A stretch of 44,528 bases of DNA from Bacillota bacterium (lineage in GTDB: Bacteria > Bacillota > SHA-98 > Ch115 > JABLXJ01), in contig JABLXJ010000001.1 of the NCBI GenBank assembly GCA_013178125.1, forward strand, positions 390,538-435,065, in the 5' to 3' direction. Below, in pieces: positions 23,124-31,897 of the stretch; the first letter of the stretch is position 1; each line of letters starts with the position of its first letter. A program made the translations under genes and the position numbers. Below the pieces are notes generated by a model, which did not search any database, was not told where the DNA came from, and worked only from the letters and a program-made list of their open reading frames with translations.

Positions 23124-24245
23124 ATGAGAAAAACCCTGGAGCGGATCGAGCCGTATTCCCCGGGCAAGCCGATCGAAGAGGTTCAACGGGAGTTCGGAAT
23201 TCAGGAGGTAATAAAGCTTGCCTCCAATGAGAACCCCCTCGGCCCGTCACCGAGGGCCATCGAGGCTGCTATTTCAGCATTGAGGCGCGTGAGCCTTTAC
23301 CCGGACGCCGGAGGACGCGACCTCAAGGACGCCATTGCTCGCAGGTATTCGCTGTCGCCTGAGAATGTGTGTCTCGGAAACGGGGCCGACGAGATAATAC
23401 GGATGCTCGCGGAGGCCTTCCTAGAGGAGGGCGATACAGTTCTCTCTGTGGAGCCGACATTTACGCAATATAAGTTTGCAGCCGATCTCATGGGACAGTC
23501 GTACGCATCCGTGCCTCTCATCAATATGCAATTTGACCTGGAAGGCTTAAGGAAGGCCATTACCCCACGGACGAAGCTCATCTTTATCTCTAATCCAAAT
23601 AATCCGACCGGGTCCATCCTGCGGGGAGATCAGCTTGCCACCCTCATTTCCTTTACTCCGGAAAGGGCTATTCTGGTCCTTGATGAGGCCTATGCTGATT
23701 ATGTAACAAACGGGGATTTTCGGAGCGGTTTCATGTATATTGGACCAGCCTCTGCCGCCCCGAACGTTGTCGTCGTCAGGACCTTCTCGAAAATTTACGG
23801 ACTCGCCGGGTTAAGGGTCGGTTACTGCCTCGGCCACAGCAGGGTTATAACCGCTCTTGAACGCGTCAGGAGCCCGTTTAATGTGAACCTCGTGGCTCAG
23901 GCCGCGGCCATTGCCGCCCTCGATGACCACGAACACGTCAAGAGGACTGTTGCGCTCAACGAATCAGGGAAGGCCTTTCTTTACGGAGAATTTGAAAGAC
24001 TCGGCCTGGACTACGTGCCTACAGAGGCCAACTTCATCCTGGTGAGGCTTGGAGCGCATGCAAGGGAGGTATGTCATCGCCTCCTCCTGGCCGGGGTTAT
24101 TATCCGCTCTGCACATATCTTCGGGCTAGATGAGTATGCGAGGATAACGATTGGGACGGCCGGGGAGAACAGGAGATTGATATCCGCTCTTGAGGATGCC
24201 CTGCCGGCGGTTACGGAGGCAATCAGGGAGAATGACAAAGCTTAA
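23124..24245 (+). CDS. hisC: Histidinol-phosphate aminotransferase
   Basis: HisC is the PLP enzyme converting imidazole-acetol phosphate to histidinol phosphate; members of this subfamily may also act on aromatic 2-oxo acids. The 373-residue protein has KLASNENPLGPSPRA, GADEIIRML, the substrate Tyr region, NPNNPTG, DEAYADY, and the PLP Lys in RTFSKIYGLAGLRVGY. I choose ATG 23124 with AAGG 5-8 nt upstream. The remaining his genes are absent nearby; hisC beside cmk and aromatic genes is common in Clostridia, so a role in tyrosine or phenylalanine synthesis is possible. It overlaps cmk by 14 bp. Confidence 0.88.
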   Translation: MRKTLERIEPYSPGKPIEEVQREFGIQEVIKLASNENPLGPSPRAIEAAISALRRVSLYPDAGGRDLKDAIARRYSLSPENVCLGNGADEIIRMLAEAFLEEGDTVLSVEPTFTQYKFAADLMGQSYASVPLINMQFDLEGLRKAITPRTKLIFISNPNNPTGSILRGDQLATLISFTPERAILVLDEAYADYVTNGDFRSGFMYIGPASAAPNVVVVRTFSKIYGLAGLRVGYCLGHSRVITALERVRSPFNVNLVAQAAAIAALDDHEHVKRTVALNESGKAFLYGEFERLGLDYVPTEANFILVRLGAHAREVCHRLLLAGVIIRSAHIFGLDEYARITIGTAGENRRLISALEDALPAVTEAIRENDKA

Positions 24246-24924
24246 GAAACGCCTTGTAATAGCGATCGACGGCCCTGCCGGAGCCGGCAAGAGCACGATC
24301 GCAAGGCTGGTAGCCGAGCGGCTGGGGTATATCCATATAAGCACGGGCTTGATGTACCGGGCTCTCACCCTGAAGGCCCTGCGTCTTAATATAGACGTAG
24401 AGGACGCAGAGCGACTCGCGGACCTGGCGCGAAATACCAGCATAGACATTGTGCGTGACCCCAACGGTGAGATGCGGGCGATCCTGGATGGAGAGGATGT
24501 CACCAACGAGCTCACCAGCCCTCAGGTCAATGGCAGTGTCTCCCCCATATCAAAGGTCGCGGGGGTCAGGACCGTCCTCACGGCCCAGCAGCGCAGGATG
24601 GCATGCAGCGGCGGCGTCGTGATGGACGGGCGGGATATAGGGACCGTGGTCCTTCCCGGTGCCGACATCAAGATATTCCTTACAGCCTCTCTCGAAGAGC
24701 GGGCTGCGAGGCGGCTTGCCCAGCTGAGGGAGGAGGGCCGCGCCGCTGAATGGGATGCGGTTTACCGGGAACTCCTGATGAGAGATGAGATTGACTCAGG
24801 GAGGGCCATCGCTCCGCTCATGCCAGCCGGGGATGCCGTTATAGTTGATACGACCGGTAAGTCCATAGATGAGGTGCTGGCTGAGGTGCTCGGCCTGATT
24901 GATGGCCTGAGCAAATGTCTGTAG
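24232..24924 (+). CDS. cmk: Cytidylate kinase
   Basis: Cmk phosphorylates CMP and dCMP. The 230-residue protein has the P-loop IAIDGPAGAGKST (about 9-21), the CMP-binding segment ISTGLMYRALTL, GRDIGTVVLPGADIKIFLTAS, and the lid segment RAARRLAQLREEG. I choose ATG 24232, 12 nt after GGAGG and overlapping hisC by 14 bp, rather than the in-frame ATG 24190. It precedes plsC and ispH-rpsA, the same order as in many Clostridia, where the cmk-rpsA pair is conserved. Confidence 0.95.
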   Translation: MTKLKKRLVIAIDGPAGAGKSTIARLVAERLGYIHISTGLMYRALTLKALRLNIDVEDAERLADLARNTSIDIVRDPNGEMRAILDGEDVTNELTSPQVNGSVSPISKVAGVRTVLTAQQRRMACSGGVVMDGRDIGTVVLPGADIKIFLTASLEERAARRLAQLREEGRAAEWDAVYRELLMRDEIDSGRAIAPLMPAGDAVIVDTTGKSIDEVLAEVLGLIDGLSKCL

Positions 24925-24950
24925 GGTGGGTAGGGGGGAAGGAGCACCTA

Positions 24951-25619
24951 ATGTTTTACGCGATTATACGGTTTATTTTCCTCGTTATCCTGGTTGTATT
25001 CTTTCGCATGAGGGTTGAAGGCCATGAAAATGTACCCAGGCGTGGCCCAGTCATCCTGGCTGCGAATCACATGAGCCTCCTGGACCCCATAGTTGTCGGG
25101 TGCGCGTTGAAGCGAAGGGTGAAGTTTATGGCCAAAGCCGAGCTCTTCAAGAACAGGGCATTTGGCCTGGTGCTGCGGTGGCTGGGCACCTTCCCCGTCC
25201 GCCGCGGGGAATCGGACCGGGACGCCTTTCACAGGTGCTTCCAAGTGCTTGAAGCAGGGCAGGTCCTGGGGATTTTCCCCGAGGGCACGAGGAGCGTGGA
25301 CGGGAGGCTGGGGCGATTCTCCTCTATAGCGGCAGTGCTCTCTAGCAAGACTGGGGCCCCTGTGGTCCCCGTCGGGATACTGGGAACAGGGCAGATATTG
25401 AGAAGAGGCTCGTTCATTCCCCGTCTCGGTCGCGTCGTGGTGCGAATTGGTCCTCCTGTGGCCGCCGGACAGGCACACGACATCGAGGCTGGAGCCGGAG
25501 ATATGAGCAAGGCCGGGACAGTGGTCAATGTCGATGGTGCAATTAGGAGCGCAAGCAAGGGGAGCATCCAGGATATGACTATTAAAATAGCGAATGAGGT
25601 GAACAGGCTCATCTCCTAG
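24951..25619 (+). CDS. plsC: 1-acyl-sn-glycerol-3-phosphate acyltransferase
   Basis: PlsC adds the second acyl chain to lysophosphatidic acid on the cytosolic face of the membrane. The 222-residue protein has an N-terminal membrane helix (about 3-20), the catalytic NHMSLLDP (His40, Asp45), and the substrate-binding FPEGTRS (about 107-113), followed by GAPVVPVGI. I choose ATG 24951 with AAGGAG 7 nt upstream; a frame from 24915 would overlap cmk. A Ser/Asp/Lys-rich stretch (about 180-205) near the C-terminus is an insertion relative to short homologues. Confidence 0.93.
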   Translation: MFYAIIRFIFLVILVVFFRMRVEGHENVPRRGPVILAANHMSLLDPIVVGCALKRRVKFMAKAELFKNRAFGLVLRWLGTFPVRRGESDRDAFHRCFQVLEAGQVLGIFPEGTRSVDGRLGRFSSIAAVLSSKTGAPVVPVGILGTGQILRRGSFIPRLGRVVVRIGPPVAAGQAHDIEAGAGDMSKAGTVVNVDGAIRSASKGSIQDMTIKIANEVNRLIS

Positions 25620-25724
25620 TACTTTTCCACCAGCACCAGATAATCCTAACAATTGCAGGTCCATTTTGATATTGTTTTATTAGTGTTGATCGGGAATATT
25701 TATATTGAGCGGGGAGATTAGGTA

Positions 25725-27908
25725 TTGGATATCATCCTGTGTGAGCATGCGGGTTTTTGTTATGGGGTCAGGCGGGCTATTGATATAACCCTGGCCGCGG
25801 TCAGGTCGTGTGGTAAGGCGTATACCCTTGGCCCGCTTGTTCACAATCCTCAAGCTGTGAAGTGGCTCGAGGCCAGCGGGATAGGCGTCTGTGACAGCCT
25901 CGAGGCGTGCGGCGACGGAACCCTTGTTATACCTTCGCATGGCCTGCCTCCACGTATCATAGACTCTGCGAAGGAGAAAGGGCTGAGGGTGGTTGACGCT
26001 ACCTGCCCTCACGTCAGGCGCGCGCAGCAGCTTGCCTGGAGGGCGGCCCGCGATGGCTACCAGGTCCTCGTCATCGGCGACAAGGGCCACTCAGAGGTCG
26101 AAGGCCTATTGGGCTGGGCTGGGCCTCAGGCCGTTGTCGCTCAAGATGTTGATGACCTGGGCCGGGCTGAGATATCAAGCAGGGTAGCTATTGTGGTGCA
26201 AACGACACAAAGCCTTGACGTGCTCAGGAGTATTGCCGATGTAATCCTGGGACGAGCCAGGGAGCTGGTTATATATAATACGATTTGCGGCGCTACGGAG
26301 GAGCGGCAGAATGCAGCGCGCGATCTGATGTCGCGGGTTGATGCGATGATAGTTATCGGGGGGCGCGCGAGTGCAAATACAAGAAGGCTCTGGGAGGTGT
26401 GTAATGCTTCTGGAGGTAGGGCTTATTGGATTCAAGATGCTGGCGAGCTGGACGCAGCATTGTTCAGGGATGTAAAGGCCGTGGGGATTACAGCGGGGGC
26501 GTCCACGCCGAATTGGGTTATTGAGGAGGTTGTGCGGAAGATGAAAGACTTGGATCAGGAGAAGCTAGACCAAGAGAAATCCGGGGAGTTTGGGGGGGCC
26601 CAGCTCACAGAGGTGAGCTCTGACGAGGCACCGGGCGATCTGCCGGCCAGCGATGATAGCAGCGAGGGGCGTGCTCAGGCGGGGGAAAAAGAATCCGGCG
26701 GAGGGCCTAATGGAGAGGGGCAGCAGTTTGATGTAACGGACCTGGATAATACCGGGGAAGCGATCGAGAAGGGGCAAATCGTGAGGGGAATCGTGGTCCG
26801 TATGGAGCCGGACCAGGTCCTTGTTGATTTTGGACAAAAGTCTGAGGGCATTATACCCATATCAGAGCTTTCAAACAGGCGCATTAACTCCCCGGCTGAG
26901 GTCGTGAGCATTGGGGATGAGATAGATGCCTATGTCTTGCAGGTTGAGGACGAACAGGGGAATACGATACTATCCAAGCGGCGAGCAGACCAGGAGAAGG
27001 CATGGGAGAGGCTGACTCGGGCCCTTGACACCGGTGAGATCATAGAGGGGGTCGCAACTACTGTAGTCAAGGGAGGCGTCGTGGTGGACGTCGGGACGAG
27101 GGGCTTTGTGCCGGCGTCGCATATCGGCTTGAGGCCTGTCGCCGACCTCTCTTCCGTCGTCGGGACCCATATGCATCTCAAGGTGCTGGAGGCCGACCGG
27201 TCAAAGAATAACGCCGTCCTGTCGCAGAGGCTGGTCCTGGAGCAGGAACAGGCTGAAGCCCGGGAGCGGGCATTCGAGACCCTGAAGGAAGGGGATATCA
27301 AAGAGGGCATCGTAAAGCGGGTGGTGAACTTCGGTGCTTTCGTGGATATCGGTGATGGAGTTGAGGGGCTGCTCCACGTTTCGGACATGTCATGGGGGCG
27401 CGTGAAGGACCCGAAGGACGTCGTCTCCGAGGGTGATCACATAAAGGTTATGGTTCTGGGTCTTGATAAGGAGAAGGGACGAATCTCCCTCGGCCTCAAG
27501 CAGACGCTCCCCGACCCATGGCTCGATATCGAGAAACGTTATCCCGTTGGATCGATTGCGACAGGCAAGGTCACGAAGTTGATGAATTTCGGGGCCTTTG
27601 TGGAGCTCGAGCCAGGGATAGAAGGGCTTGTGCATATCTCACAGCTCGCGGACAGGCATATTGCCAAGCCTGAGGAGGTTGTGCAGCCCGGCCAGGAGGT
27701 TAAGGTCAAGGTCGTAAGCGTCAAGCCCCAGGAGCATCGCATAGGGTTAAGCATGAAAGAGGCAAAGCCCCCTGCGGAAAAGGCAGAAAGGGCTGAAAAG
27801 CAAGAGGGGCGAGGCCCCCGTGACAACTACGTTGCCAAGGATGAAAATGAGCATGGGCCGACCCTTGGCGATGTCTTCGGCGACCTCTTCGAGAGGGAAA
27901 ACGAGTAG
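25725..27908 (+). CDS. ispH-rpsA: 4-hydroxy-3-methylbut-2-enyl diphosphate reductase fused to ribosomal protein S1
   Basis: The 727-residue protein is a fusion. Residues 1 to about 281 are IspH, the final enzyme of the MEP isoprenoid pathway, with cluster ligands Cys12 (HAGFCYGV), Cys94 (DATCPHV) and about Cys188 (NTICGATEERQ), plus PSHGLPP and TTQS. An acidic Ser/Gly/Glu linker (about 282-345) leads to four S1 RNA-binding domains starting near 349, 436, 523 and 608. The S1 part should bind mRNA on the 30S subunit. The start is TTG 25725 with GGGGAG 9 nt upstream. This fusion is known in several Clostridia; the second S1 repeat is the most divergent here. A terminator at 28006 follows. Confidence 0.95.
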   Translation: MDIILCEHAGFCYGVRRAIDITLAAVRSCGKAYTLGPLVHNPQAVKWLEASGIGVCDSLEACGDGTLVIPSHGLPPRIIDSAKEKGLRVVDATCPHVRRAQQLAWRAARDGYQVLVIGDKGHSEVEGLLGWAGPQAVVAQDVDDLGRAEISSRVAIVVQTTQSLDVLRSIADVILGRARELVIYNTICGATEERQNAARDLMSRVDAMIVIGGRASANTRRLWEVCNASGGRAYWIQDAGELDAALFRDVKAVGITAGASTPNWVIEEVVRKMKDLDQEKLDQEKSGEFGGAQLTEVSSDEAPGDLPASDDSSEGRAQAGEKESGGGPNGEGQQFDVTDLDNTGEAIEKGQIVRGIVVRMEPDQVLVDFGQKSEGIIPISELSNRRINSPAEVVSIGDEIDAYVLQVEDEQGNTILSKRRADQEKAWERLTRALDTGEIIEGVATTVVKGGVVVDVGTRGFVPASHIGLRPVADLSSVVGTHMHLKVLEADRSKNNAVLSQRLVLEQEQAEARERAFETLKEGDIKEGIVKRVVNFGAFVDIGDGVEGLLHVSDMSWGRVKDPKDVVSEGDHIKVMVLGLDKEKGRISLGLKQTLPDPWLDIEKRYPVGSIATGKVTKLMNFGAFVELEPGIEGLVHISQLADRHIAKPEEVVQPGQEVKVKVVSVKPQEHRIGLSMKEAKPPAEKAERAEKQEGRGPRDNYVAKDENEHGPTLGDVFGDLFERENE

Positions 27909-28005
27909 AAGAGTAAATAATTAAGCATGTGGAGGGCAATGTAGATAACATACGCCATATAATACGCTATATAGGCTAGAGGGCATAGGAGCAGGGCTAT
28001 TAGAG

Positions 28006-28072
28006 ATGCCCCGGCATAGGGCCGTTAGGCCTGGTGTATCCAGGTCAGCGGAGCTATGGCGGGGCATTTTTT
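28006..28072 (+). terminator. Multi-part terminator hairpin after ispH-rpsA
   Basis: ATGCCCCG (28006-28013) pairs with CGGGGCAT (28060-28067), CATAG (28015-28019) with CTATG (28054-28058), CCG with CGG, and CCTGG/CCAGG (28030-28034 with 28040-28044) closes the apex. A T-run follows to 28072. The rest of the gap 27909-28246 holds an AT-rich direct repeat, ATACGCCATATA and ATACGCTATATA (about 27951-27974), and no gene that I can see. Confidence 0.75.
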
Positions 28073-28246
28073 AGCTATGTAAGTCCCAAGCTGTCTATTA
28101 CTCACCATTGAATGTATATTTTTACGTATCTTTCCGCCGGGCGAATAGAGGCGCACCGCCTACCCAGCTCAGGGTGGACACATAAATACCTATTCGATGA
28201 GGAAAAATAGGCTACGAAACCTGCCGAAAAAGGGGGATAATACGTC

Positions 28247-29023
28247 GTGGCTACCGGAGTTATCTTGCTGCTTGCGGTCAGCGTGCTGATATTTCTCGGT
28301 CTGGCCCACCGGATACTCGACCGGATGCATCTTACAGATAAGCAGGCCCTTCTGATGCTGGGGCTCATGCTCATAGGGGGCTTCATAGATATACCGATTT
28401 CGCGCTATGTGAGGCCTGTAACCATAAACGTCGGGGGAGCGCTCGTGCCCCTCGGGATCGCAATATACGTACTGGTGAAGGCCGACACGCCGGCAGAGAC
28501 GACCCGTGGGATTTTAAGTGCCGTAGTAACCGGCGGGGTGCTCTATGCCGTATCAAAGCTCTTCACCTTCGAGGAAGGGCATACGCTTGTCGAGCCCATA
28601 TATCTCTTCGGCCTGATAGCCGGCGCAGTAGCGTATATTGCAGGCAGGTCCAGGCGTGCTGCATTTGCCGGTGGCATTCTCGGTGTCCTGATAATGGACA
28701 TCGCGCATCTTATAGAGGTCAGCATCCGGGGGATTCCGAGCACCGTCTACCTGGGCGGGGCAGGCATCTTCGATACTACTGTAATAGCAGGCCTGGTCGC
28801 CGTCGCCCTGGCCGAGATTGCCGGGGAGACCTTCGAGAGGATCGGAGGAGGCCCGGCGCCAAATGAGGAGCGGATTTTGCGGGTCGATGACCCGCGGGTG
28901 GCTCTCGAGGCGAGGGGACAAGGTCAGGAGCAGGAAGATCAAGGTAATGAGGCGCATACTGGCACCGGAGGCGGGGGCCGGGAGCAGGAGGCCGGGGAGG
29001 GTTATGGGGATGAGAACAGGTAA
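28247..29023 (+). CDS. DUF1614 family membrane protein
   Basis: This 258-residue protein has about six or seven transmembrane helices and the DUF1614 pattern: HRILDRMHLTDKQALLMLG, GGFIDIPISRY, TINVGGALVPLGIAIYVL, and later FDTTVIAGLVAVALAEI. A hydrophilic tail rich in Gly, Glu and Gln (about 205-258) extends past the last helix and is longer than in the core family. The start is GTG 28247 with AAGGGGG about 10 nt upstream. DUF1614 proteins adjoin spoIIP and the YIEGIA genes in several Clostridia, so a sporulation role is likely but unproven. The tail overlaps spoIIP by 14 bp. Confidence 0.8.
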   Translation: MATGVILLLAVSVLIFLGLAHRILDRMHLTDKQALLMLGLMLIGGFIDIPISRYVRPVTINVGGALVPLGIAIYVLVKADTPAETTRGILSAVVTGGVLYAVSKLFTFEEGHTLVEPIYLFGLIAGAVAYIAGRSRRAAFAGGILGVLIMDIAHLIEVSIRGIPSTVYLGGAGIFDTTVIAGLVAVALAEIAGETFERIGGGPAPNEERILRVDDPRVALEARGQGQEQEDQGNEAHTGTGGGGREQEAGEGYGDENR

Positions 29024-30119
29024 ATCCAGGGCTATAGCATTCCTTGTACCATTCTTCTTAGCATTCCTTGCATCCCTCGCGCTTGCGAGCCAGGAGACAT
29101 GCGCTGAAACCGAACGCGAGAGCGGTTATTACACGTTGATGGATGAGGGTGGCCGGGTTCTCTTCAGGACGGCGCTGGAACTATCGATAGGTGACGTATT
29201 TATAGCCGAGGACAACAGGGCGTACGAGGTGCAGGAGATAAACGGGGATAATGCCAGGGCGAGGTTTCTCGAGGTTGTAAACCTGACCGATTCCGTAGAT
29301 TCTATGGGAACCTTAACCCCCCAGGTGGAAGGGGAGGCCCGGATCGGTCGCGGTGGGCGTGGCCCAATCGCGATCTACCACAGCCACAGCGATGAATCCT
29401 ACCAGCCCACGAGCGGCACATCCAGCAAGCGTTGGGGGGACATCTATGAGGTTGGCAAGGTGCTGGCGGCCAGGTTAAGGCAGAAGGGCTACGAGGTCAT
29501 TCTATCGGAGGCCAATCATAACCCACACGACGGCGCCGCATATGAGAGGTCGCGCAGGACTGCCATGAGCCTTCTCAAGAGGCAGCCTATCGCCATCTTT
29601 GATGTCCACAGGGATGCTGTCCCCCCCGAGGAATATAATGCGCGGATTGCGGGGGAGGACGTAACCAAAGTCACCCTCATTCTCGGGAGGCAGAACCAGA
29701 CGAGAGGGACGAATCTGAAGTTTGCAAAGGCGCTGAAGGCCACCGCAGATCGCCAGCATCCCGGCCTTGTAAAGGGTATATTAATGGCCCAGGGGAATTA
29801 TAACCAGGATTTATTCCCGCGAGCGATGCTTCTGGAATTCGGGGCCAATACTAACACCCTTGACCGTGCCGTCCGGGGCGCCGAGCTTTTTGCCGATAGC
29901 ATAGCCCTCGCCCTTGGCAGGGTGTCAGAGCCAGCGCCCTCCGTCGGGCGTGGTGGGACAGGCAGGTCGTCCCTGTGGATAGCCGGAGCAGTGCTAGCAA
30001 TTGCGGTGTTCTTCATACTTTTAAATGAGGGGGCCCGAGGCCAGCTTCGAAAGCGTCTCTCCCGCCTGAGAGGCTCGGAATTCCTTAACTTTCTCGGACT
30101 GCTGCGCCGCAGGAAGTAG
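29010..30119 (+). CDS. spoIIP: Stage II sporulation protein P
   Basis: SpoIIP is the amidase/endopeptidase that cleaves septal peptidoglycan with SpoIID to drive engulfment. The 369-residue protein has an N-terminal membrane helix (about 8-27), a spacer, and the amidase domain with IAIYHSHSDESYQPT, the segment RRTAMSLLKR, and FDVHRDAVPP, consistent with metal ligation by His residues. I choose ATG 29010, 9 nt after GGGGAGG; ATG 29004 is close by. Unlike many SpoIIP proteins it also has a C-terminal membrane helix (about 322-342, SLWIAGAVLAIAVFFILL) and an Arg-rich tail. Confidence 0.93.
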   Translation: MRTGKSRAIAFLVPFFLAFLASLALASQETCAETERESGYYTLMDEGGRVLFRTALELSIGDVFIAEDNRAYEVQEINGDNARARFLEVVNLTDSVDSMGTLTPQVEGEARIGRGGRGPIAIYHSHSDESYQPTSGTSSKRWGDIYEVGKVLAARLRQKGYEVILSEANHNPHDGAAYERSRRTAMSLLKRQPIAIFDVHRDAVPPEEYNARIAGEDVTKVTLILGRQNQTRGTNLKFAKALKATADRQHPGLVKGILMAQGNYNQDLFPRAMLLEFGANTNTLDRAVRGAELFADSIALALGRVSEPAPSVGRGGTGRSSLWIAGAVLAIAVFFILLNEGARGQLRKRLSRLRGSEFLNFLGLLRRRK

Positions 30120-30129
30120 GGGTGTGCCT

Positions 30130-31038
30130 ATGTTGACCATCCTGGCACGCATCTCCTTTGCCGTTGCCATGGGGGTGCTAGCCAGATATTATATGCTGAG
30201 GGTTGATTACCGGCAATATCCCAGCTATCCCCATGGCTACGTCATCCACATGGGCCTCGGGCTGATTGCGGCGAGCCTCGGAGCTCTCGCTATTCCCGCC
30301 CTCCTGAAAAGGGATTACATGGCAGTCACGATTCTTGCCCTTGCTGCACAGCAGTTTCGAGAGGTCCGCGACATGGAGCGAAGGAGTCTCGAGCGGATTG
30401 AGGAGACGGAGCTCGTGCCACGGGGCGCCGCATATATAGAAGGGATCGCGAAAGTCTTTGAGGCTCGCAATTACCTTGCAATGCTTGTGGGCCTAATCGT
30501 GAGCGGTGTTGTATTTCTGGCTCCGTTCCCCCTGGTGTTCAACCTGCTCCTGGGCGCTATTTCCGGTGTTATATCAATGAACGTATTAAACAAGGGAATG
30601 GTCGGCGACCGCGTGGGGGATATCGCGGTCGTGCGCCAGGCTGAACTGCGTTTTGCGGGGTCCCTGCTTATGGTCGAGGATGTAGTCCTAACGAATATTG
30701 GGCTCAAGGGATCGCGGGAGCTATATCTTTCCAGTGGGCTCGCGGTCGTAATAGAGCCGAAGGATGACAACGCCCGGGCGACCCTGGCCAATCTGGGCCA
30801 GCGCCAGGCTATCGCCCACGACGCAGCGGCGATCATGGGTGTGCGGCTTGACGTCTCCGAGCCGGAGTTTGTTCCGCTTGCCCGGCTGAGCACAAAAACT
30901 GGCAGGGTCGCCTTTGTCATACTCCCCATTGAAAGGGATGTCGAGAGCCTCCTCGAGGCTATAAGGAGGGTTCCAGTCCTGGAGAGCGCCAGGAGATCGC
31001 CATTACGAACCCTTGCGGGCAGGTATGCACAGGATTAA
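30130..31038 (+). CDS. YIEGIA family membrane protein
   Basis: The 302-residue protein carries the family-naming motif AAYIEGIAKVFEARNYLAM (about 100-118). It has N-terminal hydrophobic helices (about 2-20, 38-60), two more around 120-160 (LVGLIVSGVVFLAP, LLLGAISGVISMN), and a C-terminal soluble alpha/beta region ending ILPIERDVESLLEAI. The start is ATG 30130, with AGTAGGGG 7 nt upstream; GTG 30124 is possible. YIEGIA proteins are restricted to endospore formers and are annotated with a partner capping subunit, which follows here. The biochemical role is not known. Confidence 0.88.
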   Translation: MLTILARISFAVAMGVLARYYMLRVDYRQYPSYPHGYVIHMGLGLIAASLGALAIPALLKRDYMAVTILALAAQQFREVRDMERRSLERIEETELVPRGAAYIEGIAKVFEARNYLAMLVGLIVSGVVFLAPFPLVFNLLLGAISGVISMNVLNKGMVGDRVGDIAVVRQAELRFAGSLLMVEDVVLTNIGLKGSRELYLSSGLAVVIEPKDDNARATLANLGQRQAIAHDAAAIMGVRLDVSEPEFVPLARLSTKTGRVAFVILPIERDVESLLEAIRRVPVLESARRSPLRTLAGRYAQD

Positions 31039-31055
31039 AGGGGGGTTGAAGCGCG

Positions 31056-31247
31056 GTGGATGTGAGCATGATCAATTCCGTCCTGGCCGTTGTGACAGTT
31101 AATAAAGAGAAAGTTGCGGGCCAGGCTCCGGTGTTTTATGCAAGCGACGAGGCTGAGATGGAGCGGATAGCCATCTACCTTAGCCGGATAACTGGCGGTA
31201 TAGTCCATGATCTTGAGAATGGCGTCTATATTATCGTAAAGCACTGA
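31056..31247 (+). CDS. Capping complex subunit for YIEGIA
   Basis: This 63-residue protein matches the small partner of YIEGIA proteins: SVLAVVTVNKEKVAGQAPVFYA, then a helix MERIAIYLSRITG and IVHDLENGVYIIVKH. It starts at GTG 31056, downstream of GGGGGG at 10-15 nt; GTG 31062 and ATG 31068 are alternatives within the first strand. It directly follows its partner. No membrane segment is present. Confidence 0.85.
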   Translation: MDVSMINSVLAVVTVNKEKVAGQAPVFYASDEAEMERIAIYLSRITGGIVHDLENGVYIIVKH

Positions 31248-31306
31248 GAATTAGAGATTTGGGATTTGGGATTGGATGCCAGGTTAAATATAGGGAATTG
31301 AGGATC

Positions 31307-31336
31307 AGATCGGAAGAGAATTAGATCGGAAGAGAA
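31307..31336. repeat. Tandem 16-bp repeat containing AGATCGGAAGAG
   Basis: AGATCGGAAGAGAA occurs at 31307-31320 and again at 31323-31336 with a 16-bp period. The 12-mer AGATCGGAAGAG is identical to the common core of the Illumina adapter. It lies in the leader of the DUF3189 gene. Confidence 0.8.
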
Positions 31337-31351
31337 AGAGCTGTTTTGAGC

Positions 31352-31816
31352 ATGAAGATCATATACCACTGTTATGGGAGCGCCCATTCATCAGTGGTCG
31401 CTGCTGCGATTCACATTGGAATTCTTCCCTGCGACCGTATCCCCTCGGCAAGAGAGATCATGAATGTGCCACATTTCGACAGGACCGGCTCAAATGAGAT
31501 CGGGACATGCTTTTTCATGGGTGAAGACGAGTGGGGGAATTCAGTTTATATAATGGGTATGGGGTATGCTAAAGACATTGTCAGGCGGGCTATATACAGC
31601 ATCTTAAAAATATACGGGATACCCGAATCCGATTTATTGCTGGTAAACGCCCTTCCCCATGTGGGCCTTATAACCAGGGTAGGTGGTGTGCTCTCGAGGC
31701 GTATGGGATTGGTCAGGGCAGGGAGGCCGCTCACGGTCTACGGTATTCAGAGATCATATGGGGACTTCGTCCGGATGGTCGACTCGATAAAGCAGGAAAT
31801 AGGTGCCAATTGTTGA
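31352..31816 (+). CDS. DUF3189 family protein
   Basis: The 154-residue product matches DUF3189, a small protein family of spore formers: KIIYHCYGSAHSSVVAAAIHIGILP, then MNVPHFDR, IGTCFFMGEDEWGNSVYIMGMGYA and NALPHVGLITRVGGVLSRR. Conserved His, Cys and Asp residues suggest a metal- or nucleotide-binding site, but none is established. I start at ATG 31352; TTG 31346 also fits. It lies after the YIEGIA pair and before prsA, consistent with its usual sporulation context. The ribosome binding site is weak (AAAGAG). Confidence 0.82.
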   Translation: MKIIYHCYGSAHSSVVAAAIHIGILPCDRIPSAREIMNVPHFDRTGSNEIGTCFFMGEDEWGNSVYIMGMGYAKDIVRRAIYSILKIYGIPESDLLLVNALPHVGLITRVGGVLSRRMGLVRAGRPLTVYGIQRSYGDFVRMVDSIKQEIGANC

Positions 31817-31897
31817 CAGGCTTTTGATGGTATGATACACTGAGCTTGGCGTTTGACGGTAGTGTATGGTAGTGTAAGGAAGGGAGAGGGTTGGGGC

